In this document: positions 13,701-21,612 of the stretch, piece after piece
How the letters are laid out: each line of letters starts with the position of its first letter
Position numbering within the stretch: the first letter of the stretch is position 1
Assembly (NCBI GenBank): GCA_016490735.1
Contig: JAEMWC010000211.1
Location: forward strand, 294,501 to 358,500
Direction: 5' to 3'
Length of the DNA stretch: 64,000 bases
Source: Pachyseris speciosa
Lineage: Eukaryota > Cnidaria > Anthozoa > Scleractinia > Pachyseridae
Notes under the pieces: generated by a model
The model's database searches: none
What the model was told of the DNA's origin: nothing
What the model saw: the letters and a program-made list of their open reading frames with translations, nothing else
Position numbers and translations under genes: made by a program

Positions 13701-16700
13701 ATCAATAGGGAAAAACTTGGTCTGTAACTTAAAGTACGGACCTGAAACTCGGTTAGTAAGAGGTATGTATTGTTGGAAGTAATTAAAATGTGCACAGCTT
13801 GAAAGACTGTGTGAATATGCATACTCTATGATTTTCTACTTTTTTAATGCTGAATATAGCAATGCACAGGTAAAAATAAAAAAAGAAAGAAAACAGTCAT
13901 ACTAAGCTGTGACTCTATTTCCTCCATTTTGTAACATTCAACTGATGCATCCTAAAATTGAGAAAAGACTTTTAAATTAATAATATCATTACAGATTTTA
14001 AAAATGAGCATCATAATGCACGCTCTTCACTTGCCTAAATATATAAAGTCCTTAATTGCACTTGTAGTTAGCTATTATTTATTTTAACATTGGTTGAACA
14101 GTATTAATACAATTAAGATAGAACTTAGTTTCATAACCTTGAGCCAAACTCTTGAGCCTTAAGTGATTGCAGAAATTTAGCACTGATATTTTCACTTGTG
14201 TGCATCAACAACACAACAATTATCCTACAGTACCATTAGCCTCCTTCGCAGATGTCTTTGGGCTTGTCACGCGTTCCTTGCCCACAAACGTCTGCTGAAC
14301 TGAACTGCCACTTCCGTTCGTAGGCGGTTAGCCTTTGTCTTGAAGAAACCAATAACGAGCTGCGTAAGAATAGAAATCGACACCCAATTCACATGCATCT
14401 TCTGTGAAAATAATCCAGGGGTCGAAGTCCTACTTTCCATAAATTGGAAAACAAACTACATGTATGATTGGCAGTGAAAACGTAAAGCTTGTGGGATGTG
14501 GCTGTAGTGACAAGGATATACCTCACAAATTAATGTGATTTGGTAAGCTGAAGCCACTCTAAAGGCACTAAGGCCACATGGTAGCGGGCATTACCCCTTA
14601 AATCTACCAAAGCAAAGATTGAGCCCAAGCATTAGCAGCCATGGACAGCTGTTTCGGCCTTGTTAGGCCTCATCAGCATGGCATAGCTAATGCTCAGGCT
14701 CAAGTACCCACATATCCATAAAACAAGCAGTGAAAACGTAAAGCTTGTGGGATGTGGCTGTAGTGACAAGGATATACCTCACAAATTAATGTGATTTGGT
14801 AAGCTGAAGCCACTCTAAAGGCACTAAGGCCACATGGTAGCGGGCATTACCCCTTAAATCTACCAAAGCAAAGATTGAGCCCAAGCATTAGCAGCCATGG
14901 ACAGCTGTTTTGTGAGGTATATCCTTGTCACTACAGCCACATCCCACAAGCTTTACGTTTTCACTGCTTGTTTTATGGATATGTGGGTACTTGAGCCTGA
15001 GCATTAGCTATGCCATGCTGATGAGGCCTAACAAGGCCGAAACAGCTGTCCATGGCTGCTAATGCTTGGGCTCAATCTTTGCTTTGGTAGATTTAAGGGG
15101 TAATGCCCGCTACCATGTGGCCTTAGTGCCTTTAGAGTGGCTTCAGCTTACCAAATCACATTAATTTGTGAGGTATATCCTTGTCACTACAGCCACATCC
15201 CACAAGCTTTACGTTTTCACTGCTTGTTTTATGGATATGTGGGTACTTGAGCCTGAGCATTAGCTATGCCATGCTGATGAGGCCTAACAAGGCCGAAACA
15301 GCTGTCCATGGCTGCTAATGCTTGGGCTCAATCTTTGCTTTGGTAGATTTAAGGGGTAATGCCCGCTACCATGTGGCCTTAGTGCCTTTAGAGTGGCTTC
15401 AGCTTACCAAATCACATTAATTTGTGAGGTATATCCTTGTCACTACAGCCACATCCCACAAGCTTTACGTTTTCACTGCTTGTTTTATGGATATGTGGGT
15501 ACTTGAGCCTGAGCATTAGCTATGCCATGCTGATGAGGCCTAACAAGGCCGAAACAGCTGTCCATGGCTGCTAATGCTTGGGCTCAATCTTTGCTTTGGT
15601 AGATTTAAGGGGTAATGCCCGCTACCATGTGGCCTTAGTGCCTTTAGAGTGGCTTCAGCTTACCAAATCACATTAATTTTTGAGGTATATACATGTATGA
15701 TTGGCTAACCACCGCAAACGGAAGTGGTAGTTAAGTTCAGGAGAGGTTCGTGGGCAAGGAATGCGTGACAAGCCCAAAGACGTCTGCGAAGGAGGCTAAC
15801 AGTACTATAATGCTCGACATGCATTTCACTGTTTTACAATCTACAAATATGAAGACCTGATTTCTTAAAAGCAAACACAACTACTGTACTACTAAAAATA
15901 AATTTGTTTGTCATACTTTGCTTTCCTTGCCTAAACGTCATACTTTTGCCCATTTCTTTGATTACAACTTCTAAAAGATTAACGAAAAATGAAAAACAAA
16001 GATTGATGGAAAAAAGACCAACCTTTCCACTGATGCAGAGATCTTTGTAGACAATTCTTGCTCCATATAAAAATGCATCACCGTCATTGGTTATGCAACC
16101 ATTCACAATCTAAAAATTAATAATAAAAAAAAAGAAGAAGAAGAAGAATAGCAGGGCTATGACAGTTTTTTGATGATTACTAGAATCTATACTTACCTAT
16201 GGCAGGCCTACTTTTCTTCTTGCATGTCTCCAAGAATACACATTTAACATGGATATTAATCCCCATTAATATAAATCTAGACCCATGTCTCGGACAGACA
16301 AGCTGCGAGGGAGATAGGCAACCGCAACCTTCCAAGTGGTCAGAAGGGCATAGTTTACTGCAAAACACCGCTAGTTTTTATTGCACGCCAATATGTGTTT
16401 AGCCATTATAGCCTTTACGCTGATAGTGACACAAGGCATTTTTCTAGCTACTAACATCTATAAACTTAAGGTACACAAAGACTCACAAAGTTGCCCACTT
16501 CTAAATTAAGTTGATTCATCAACTAATCAAGCTCATTACTGTGATCTGTTGTGACACACAGCTGTAAGTTGATTACATGTGGCTGCGCATCATATCTCAA
16601 AGCAGCAAGTCAAGGGTTTAAATGAGGCCTTCCAAGGGATGGTCTGGTGTCACTTGTTGCTCATTTATGACTCCACCTGTTGCTTGTTTCATTAGGGGCA

Positions 16701-19098
16701 AATGTTGCTCTCGCAAAGAAAACAAAGAGGAATGGAAAGTGAATTGTCGCTGTAGCAAACTGTTCTGCATTTTCTGTCAATTTCTGTTGGTTGTCGGTGT
16801 TTTGGGAGAAGATTGTCACCTGTTTAAGGAGCTGATCGATGTCGCTTGTTGTTTCTACCCCTTGGAAGGCCTCTTAAATGAAATGCATTAAGCAGCCCTT
16901 TCACAGACACAGACAGCCAACCAAAACCATCAGCTACAGTGTACTTCAGCAATGGAAGTCAGTCACCAAAGCAAAGATTCTAAAAACTCATTTAAAAGAC
17001 TCTTAAGCTGATGTTTTGCATTAGCTCTGCATCAGTTTTCATAGTAACCCTCTTTATGGTGGTCAGTGTGCCATGCACTGTATTAACTCAAGTATTTTGA
17101 CATTATACTTCAGGGTTTCCTTTTCAAACAGAGTTGGAGTAGAAGGATGAAGAATAGGAGGAGAAATCACAAAAAAAAAACTATTGACATCCTTATTATT
17201 TCTTTTTATGGTGAAAGTCAGAGTTGGAGACAAACTACTGGCAACAAAAATCACCTGTTGCCTGCATAAATGGAGATCCCTGAAACTTAGAATTTATTTT
17301 CACTCATCCATCCACACAGCACCAGTTTCTTTAGAAATTAGCCCCTTCCTACCTTCACAGCTTATTTACCTGATGTAGATCAAGCCAGGCACAAAGAGCT
17401 TCTGCTTCTCCACCACTCTCAATACATGGTATCCCCAAAAGGTTTAAGAGCTTGCAGCACTAAAAAGATCAAAGTAATGCACTGTGTTACTCACAAACCA
17501 AGTTGTTGATGAATTTTGGTTGAGCTGCATCTCTTTTAATTTAGACCCAAATTCTTTGGTCCCCAAAATCTGGAGTTTGCACTGTCATCTACAGTTAGGC
17601 AAGGGGTCCTTCATCCACTCTTTTATAGTGGCAAGCCTCATAGTTTACCAGTTTCAGTACTTGGACACCTTCAATTTGACTACTGTCCGTCAGCATTACT
17701 TTTTATGTGGTCTCTTCGATCAGTAGTCCATTTAATTATGCCAAGCTGACCACTCGTGCTGAGTTCGGACACAAGGGGTGGTCCCAGCCAGCCCTGGTGG
17801 TTTTTTAACGTCCTACAGAATCAGTTACAAAGATTTGTGAGATGGGGCCTACGGTTTATCGTCCTTAGCCAAGAAGACTAGAAAGTCTAACCATTTGCAG
17901 ATGTCATTACAAAGGCAGCACATTCTCCTCGATTATTTAAAGACCCTGATTGTTGATCCGGCCGGGGTTTGAACCTGCAACCTTATTGCAAACAGCGCCA
18001 GCAACCACAGGCATTTCCTCAAGTGTAATCCCAAATGAAGGCAAATCAGACATTTACACCGTACACACTTAGACCATGCTTTCAGTTAACAGTACACTTA
18101 GAGGGCTATGTAGTGTACATGCATGTACAGCCCAGTGATAATCTCTTGAGGACATCAGAAGCAAGGACATATTTTCAGCCAACTGACTCCAAGGAGGTAC
18201 TGAAATAACAGAGGTAGATTTTTTTTAATGGGATGTGGGAATAACCTTTGGAGGGAGAGGTGGGGGTAGCTCATAGACAGAGAAACATAATGAGGAACTC
18301 CATCTTGCCTGGAGGAAAAATTTATTCGTTATTCTGAAAACATTTCAATCTCATCTCCAACTTTGGGATGTACTTTTTTGGGCTAAACCACAGAATACAG
18401 GGCCATACCATTATTTACATACCACTGAATAGCAAAAGTGTCCATTGTTACCTGCTTCGTTCTACAAAAGCCTTTGACACGTGTGAATGAGGTGGACCGT
18501 AGTGGCACTGTATTCTGTTGTTGTTATTACCTCTCGTTTGGTTCAACCCCATAGATTTTATACAAAATTAATGGCGAGATTGTGTAGAGTTTGAGTCGGG
18601 AAATGTATGTAAGCTTATAATTTCAGCTTATGTTAACTTACATGTAGGCTGCGCGGAAATCTAACCTGGACGGGAGTTTTAAAAAACCTAAGTTAGGCAG
18701 ATCCAATGTAAACACAAGCTTACTTCTCTGACCCAGACAGCAAAGTGCGATCTTCCAACCCGTGCGCGTGGGACAGCTTCCTTTTGAGAATTCTTCGATC
18801 TCCATTTTTGCCCGTCATTTCTGGCTTGGATTCGTTTCGCTATGGCCTCCCATTTCAGTTCAGGTGGTTCGCCATCCACAACAAATACCAGCTTAACTCC
18901 CAGCCGCGTCAAATGGAGCAATCGAAAGAAAAGATTCCTGAGATGTGGTTTGCCGACATTTTGCTTCAATCCCTTTGCACTTCGCGCTTCACAAATCCAG
19001 CCACTCAAATCCACACAAAGCGTCTTGTTGCGTAAAGCAGAGAGGTTCTCCTTTCTCCTTACCGGTTCTAGTATATTCCAAAGCTGGTTTACACCCAT
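3945..19098 (-). CDS. GEN1: Flap endonuclease GEN1, Holliday-junction resolvase
   Basis: Twelve exons on the minus strand: 19098-18724, 17459-17370, 16109-16023, 13951-13903, 13070-12935, 12692-12632, 10574-10491, 9894-9844, 8308-8232, 7561-7450, 6412-6349, 5314-3945. All junctions are AG/GT and all phases agree, giving about 851 residues (human about 908). The start MGVNQLW is the invariant XPG-family N-terminus, needed free for catalysis. Acidic active-site residues are present: D in LCVDLSGW, E143 and E145 in GGEAEAL, D164 and D166 in TNDGD, and D in LLGCDYLPHGVPGVG, which also begins the helix-hairpin-helix. A chromodomain-like segment (IVKARIQQ to EVEWQ) follows. The last exon encodes a long acidic, serine-rich tail ending in a motif like the human C-terminus (PAPLFQRL). 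GEN1 cuts four-way junctions symmetrically. The Cys-rich insert of human GEN1 between the nuclease and chromodomain was not found; exons at 12632 and 10574 join in phase without it. Confidence 0.93.
5680..5965. mobile_element. MITE with CGGTTTTCAATTGAGTG ends, copy 1
   Basis: Left end AGAGTGGTTTTCAATTGAGT, right end its near-complement, with interior repeats of GCTTTGGTTTTG and its complement. The same family occurs at 31125-31412. Lies in the last GEN1 intron. Confidence 0.75.
6488..6916. mobile_element. MITE with GAAGGGTGTTCTGCA ends
   Basis: About 80-bp inverted repeats begin GAAGGGTGTTCTGCAGAAGG and include CGCTTTTTTGCC and CCAAATCTCTCT. Non-coding, in a GEN1 intron. A shorter relative is at about 51660-51890. 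Confidence 0.75.
7099..7330. repeat. Dispersed repeat shared with 43600-43805
   Basis: TCATTAGAAGCCAGCAACAA, GCCTACTTTGTC, TTTTCACTCAAATT and TTCAAAACTTATTGAAACCC recur in complement at 43600-43805. Both copies are intronic (GEN1, YIPF3). Confidence 0.6.
9287..9480. repeat. Fold-back repeat in GEN1 intron
   Basis: Arms of about 75 bp carry GTGCCATGCTGGAGAG and its complement, GGTAAAAAAGTG, and TGCAGCT near the tips, around a 50-bp AT-rich centre. Confidence 0.7.
10642..10728. repeat. (ATT)n microsatellite
   Basis: About 29 uninterrupted ATT units in a GEN1 intron, just upstream (minus sense) of the exon at 10491-10574. Confidence 0.97.
11166..11595 (-). mobile_element. LINE 3' fragment with (GTT)n tail
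   Basis: The minus strand reads YTLRNNDFGIPRFNTVTFG, then SLRYMGPKIWA, the common C-terminus of cnidarian CR1-like reverse transcriptases, to a stop near 11336. The 3' tail is (TTG)n at 11178-11202 after a polyA-like AATAAAGG. Only the last about 80 codons remain. It lies in a GEN1 intron in the same orientation as the gene. Confidence 0.8.
11640..11785. repeat. Two imperfect tandem copies of a ~65-bp sequence
   Basis: AGTGCATTCACC...CATTCCCTCATGCCCTG and AGTGCATCCACC...CATTCCCTTGCGGTTTG follow each other, each with TGTGGTGTTT. A third, weaker start is at 11782. Intronic in GEN1; it makes Cys/His-rich frames by composition. Confidence 0.5.
12262..12540 (+). repeat. Polypurine tract, about 280 bp
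   Basis: Almost only A and G on the plus strand (GGAAAAGAAGGGCATGAAGA-type units in loose repetition). On the GEN1 transcript strand this is a polypyrimidine run. The open frames through it are compositional. Confidence 0.9.
13601..13760. repeat. Fold-back repeat with CTTACTAACC ends
   Basis: Arms include CTTACTAACC / GGTTAGTAAG and TTTATGGCCCG / CGGGCCATAAA, meeting at a GTGCTTCGCAC tip. Lies in a GEN1 intron. Confidence 0.7.
14621..14701 (-). ncRNA. Hammerhead ribozyme, type I (minus-strand copy)
   Basis: Read on the minus strand: helix I 5' side ends GCCATG, core CTGATGA, helix II GGCCT/AGGCC with loop AACA, GAAA, minimal helix III from palindrome ACAGCTGT, cleavage triplet GTC (C17 at 14644), then CATGGC. 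This copy is in the sense of the GEN1 pre-mRNA. The sequence is identical to the plus-strand copies over 81 bp. Confidence 0.85.
14993..15073 (+). ncRNA. Hammerhead ribozyme, type I (copy 1, plus)
   Basis: Same core, helices and GTC triplet as the copy at 15249. The expected cleavage is after 15050, exactly 256 nt before the next site. Confidence 0.85.
15249..15329 (+). ncRNA. Hammerhead ribozyme, type I (copy 2, plus)
   Basis: Helix I pairs GAGCC/GGCTC (outer), GCATTAGC/GCTAATGC (middle, 8 bp) and GCCATG/CATGGC (next to the core), separated by small internal loops. Core CTGATGA occupies 15274-15280, helix II GGCCT/AGGCC with loop AACA 15281-15294, GAAA 15295-15298, and a loopless or very short helix III within ACAGCTGT. 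Cleavage is expected after the C of GTC at 15306. All conserved core bases are canonical. Such a short helix III is typical of hammerheads in mobile elements. Confidence 0.88.
15505..15585 (+). ncRNA. Hammerhead ribozyme, type I (copy 3, plus)
   Basis: Third plus-strand copy, 256 bp after the second, with the same core and helices. Cleavage is expected after 15562. Two full 256-nt monomers lie between the three plus-strand sites. Confidence 0.85.
17745..18055 (-). repeat. Second tRNA-derived SINE family, copy 1
   Basis: Shares its whole layout with 30394-30700: GGGGTGGTC near one end, then GAAGACTAGAAAGTCTAACC, then TTATTTAAAGACCCTGA, then a GGGGTTTGAACC box. The tRNA head on the minus strand is worn. 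Lies in a GEN1 intron. Confidence 0.65.
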
Positions 19099-19801
19099 CA
19101 GAAATATTTAAGCTGGGCATCAGCAAAGAACTATCCACCATACAAACTACTATAAAAACACATTCAACGCTTCGCGCCATTTTGCGTATTAGAGTCCAGA
19201 CCTCCCACAATAGAATAACACCCCCCACCCGACCCCCCACCCAAAATAACATACTATCAGGAGTTCTTATTTCGGGAGCACGGTGGAAAAAGTGAGCGCC
19301 TGATTGCAGGTAATACCACCGAAAAAGTGAAAATAGATAAATAATTTTTACTATAGATCTCAATGGAAAAGAATGGAGTCTGTTGAAGATGGGTAGACAG
19401 AGGAAGTCCTCGCATCTATTGCAACTGAGCTGAACTGGGATATTCCAGCCTGGACATTCTGTTCACATATTTTCTTCCTGAATATTTTGGTCACATGGAA
19501 AAAGTAGGTATCCAGTTGTTGATTTATTTCCTCAAGATAATTGCAATCATTGTATATACAATCAAAGTTGTTAAATTCAGTGGCATCAAGGTATCAAAAT
19601 AAACATTTAAAAAGAGCCAAAATCTGTTTGTTGTTATTGCTCGTCATGCATACCACTCACAATTAGTGATACAAAAAAAAACTTACTTCAATTTAATTTT
19701 TAAACTGTTATTTTATCAAGACACATATCAACAATGGAAAAAATGCAAATTTATTTTGTCATACCCACTTAATAAATTATTACTATTGTTATTGTGAATT
19801 A

Positions 19802-19960
19802 TATATGAAATAAATCATACATGAACTGCGGAAATGAAATCAAATGAAGAATGATCCTCGCAGTTGTGATCACAATTTATGCAATTGCGAAAAGAAGCCT
19901 GAAAAAAATTCAGGACTTCAATGGGGTTTGAACCCATGACTTCACGATTACCGGTGCAAT

Positions 19961-20001
<41 letters not shown>

Positions 20002-20067
20002 AGGTCAGTTGTGGGTTCATATGTTCCTGTGAAAGAAATGAGTGTGAATGATATATGAAATAAATCA
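19802..20067 (-). repeat. tRNA-like SINE unit, inverted copy
   Basis: Inverted relative to the next units. The tRNA-like part (19986-19914, minus) begins GGCTTCATAGCTCAGTTGG, has a T arm ATGGG-TTCAAAC-CCAT (written with its stem CCCAT) and a closing TGAAGTC that pairs with the start. The anticodon arm is malformed. Confidence 0.75.
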
Positions 20068-20077
20068 TACATGAAGT

Positions 20078-20240
20078 CTTGAATTTTTTTCAGGCTTCTT
20101 TTCGCAATTGCATCAATTGCGATCACAACTGCGAGGATCATTCTTCATTTGGTTTCATTTCCGCAGTTCATGTATGATTTATTTCATATATCATTCACAT
20201 TCATTTCTTTCATGGGAACATATGAACCCACAACTGACCT

Positions 20241-20273
<33 letters not shown>

Positions 20274-20490
20274 TTTAGAGCATCGCACCAGTAATTGCGA
20301 GGTCACGGGTTCAAATTCCATTTAAGTCCTGAATTTTTTTCAGGCTTCTTTTCGCAATTGCATAAATTGCGATCACAACTGCAAGGATCATTCTTCATTT
20401 GATTTCATTTCCACAGTTCATGTATGATTTATTTCATATATCATTCATACTCATTTCTTTCATGGGAACATATGAACCCACAATTGACCT

Positions 20491-20531
<41 letters not shown>

Positions 20532-20660
20532 ATTGCACCGGTAATCGCAAGGTCACGGGTTCAAACGCAGTTGAAGTCCTGAATTTTTTTCAGGCTTCTT
20601 TTCACAATTGCATAAATTGCAATCACGTCACAACTGCGAGGATCATTCTTCATTTGACTA
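20078..20660 (+). repeat. Tandem tRNA-like SINE units, 250-bp period
   Basis: The phrase GAATTTTTTTCAGGCTTC recurs at 20081, 20331 and 20581, giving two complete 250-bp units and a partial third. Each full unit ends with a tRNA-like segment (20256-20328, 20506-20578) with Pol III A-box (TAGCTCAGTTGGTTAGAG) and B-box (GGGTTCAAA). Together with the inverted copy this fills the GEN1 upstream region. Confidence 0.8.
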
Positions 20661-21612
20661 TTGTTATTGCTGTTGTTATTATAAACTATGACATGTCGAG
20701 AACTAAAATTAAGATAATTTTTGACATCAAGTTTTAGGCACTTTTCTAACTTAAAAAATGGCTGCCTTCATTAGCAAAAAAAATTTATCAGCCCTTACTG
20801 GTACTTCATATGAGCTAATAATTCTGAAACAGTCACACCACTGTGCCTTGTAACATACCAAGGCATAACAAGTACAAAACTTTTCCTTTAAGACGGTTTT
20901 CACCAAAACCATGCTTAGAAGACTAAAACAATAAAATGTTTCCAAGGCCATTTCATTTGAGAAACTTAAGGTCATGCCAGACACTGCCCCTCTCATGTGC
21001 TGAGCCTAACAACTGGAAATTCAACTCAAAAGCAACTTTGCAGCAAATGGCTGATTCAGATAGTGAACTTCTGCCAAACTTTATTGTCCAAACCCATGCA
21101 GAATAATTATATTAAGTAAACAGTATAACTTTCCACGCTATATAGCTTTGAGCAAGGTTGAAAACAATGGATACTGTTGCATTAGGCTCGGTGCATGTGA
21201 AGAGCAGCATACATTGTATAAATCAGACACCCTTCCAATGTTGCTCTATACAGGAGGCTCAGATGAACTTAACAATGTTTGCTGCACCAAACTGATTCAG
21301 ATGCTGCTCTTTTGTTGGACTTAATTCATCAATTAGGTTAAACAGCACAAATGGAGTGGCATCTGAAACAGGGCCTTAGCTCCATTTTTCACCTACAGTT
21401 CAGTTGTACCTCCCGAAGAAGCCTCACACAGGCTCTTTATACCCTCAGCTTGTCAGTTGTATACAAAAATAGAAGATGTCACTTCAACCTTATTTCCAGA
21501 TGACAAAGTTGGAAAACCAAAACAAAAGCAATAATATTACTTAAGCCAATCACAACTGATGCAAAAGGGGCAACGAAACAATCATAAGTTGAAGCAGTTG
21601 CTCAGTTGAGAC

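Larger units (their letters stand above)
14457..15705. mobile_element. Retrozyme-like array of 256-bp units with hammerhead ribozymes
   Basis: A 256-bp unit is repeated with exact spacing. One full and one 183-bp partial copy run in one orientation (14472-14727, 14728-14910); three copies run in the opposite orientation, starting at 14911, 15167 and 15423. Copies look nearly identical. The array interrupts a MITE (14236-15799) and is flanked on both sides by the same 16-bp sequence TACATGTATGATTGGC (14457-14472 and 15690-15705), as expected for a target-site duplication. Each full unit contains a complete hammerhead ribozyme, listed separately. Small tandem units with hammerheads that yield circular RNAs are called retrozymes and are known from plants and animals. 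The head-to-head orientation switch at 14910/14911 is unusual. The array lies in the GEN1 intron between the exons at 16023-16109 and 13903-13951. Confidence 0.85.
14236..15799. mobile_element. MITE with 8-bp target duplication, split by the hammerhead array
   Basis: The ends match the intact 324-bp copy at 27955-28278: TTAGCCTCCTTCGCAG at the left, its complement at the right, about 100-bp inverted repeats. Flanks are CAGTACCA (14228-14235) and CAGTACTA (15800-15807), an 8-bp duplication with one mismatch. Without the 1.2-kb insert it would be about 330 bp. An 8-bp duplication is compatible with hAT or P-type transposases; none is encoded. Confidence 0.82.

Noticed and set aside
14457..15705. 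CRISPR array or simple satellite
   Set aside because: Units are 256 bp without variable spacers, the genome is eukaryotic, and the hammerhead plus duplicated flanks fit a mobile element.
18745..19295. Plus-strand frames of 89-116 residues
   Set aside because: They are antisense to GEN1 exon 1 and its leader.
19914..20578. tRNA genes (Thr-like)
   Set aside because: Acceptor and T arms pair, but the anticodon arm cannot form a normal 5-bp stem and position 33 is not U; they are parts of repeated SINE units.
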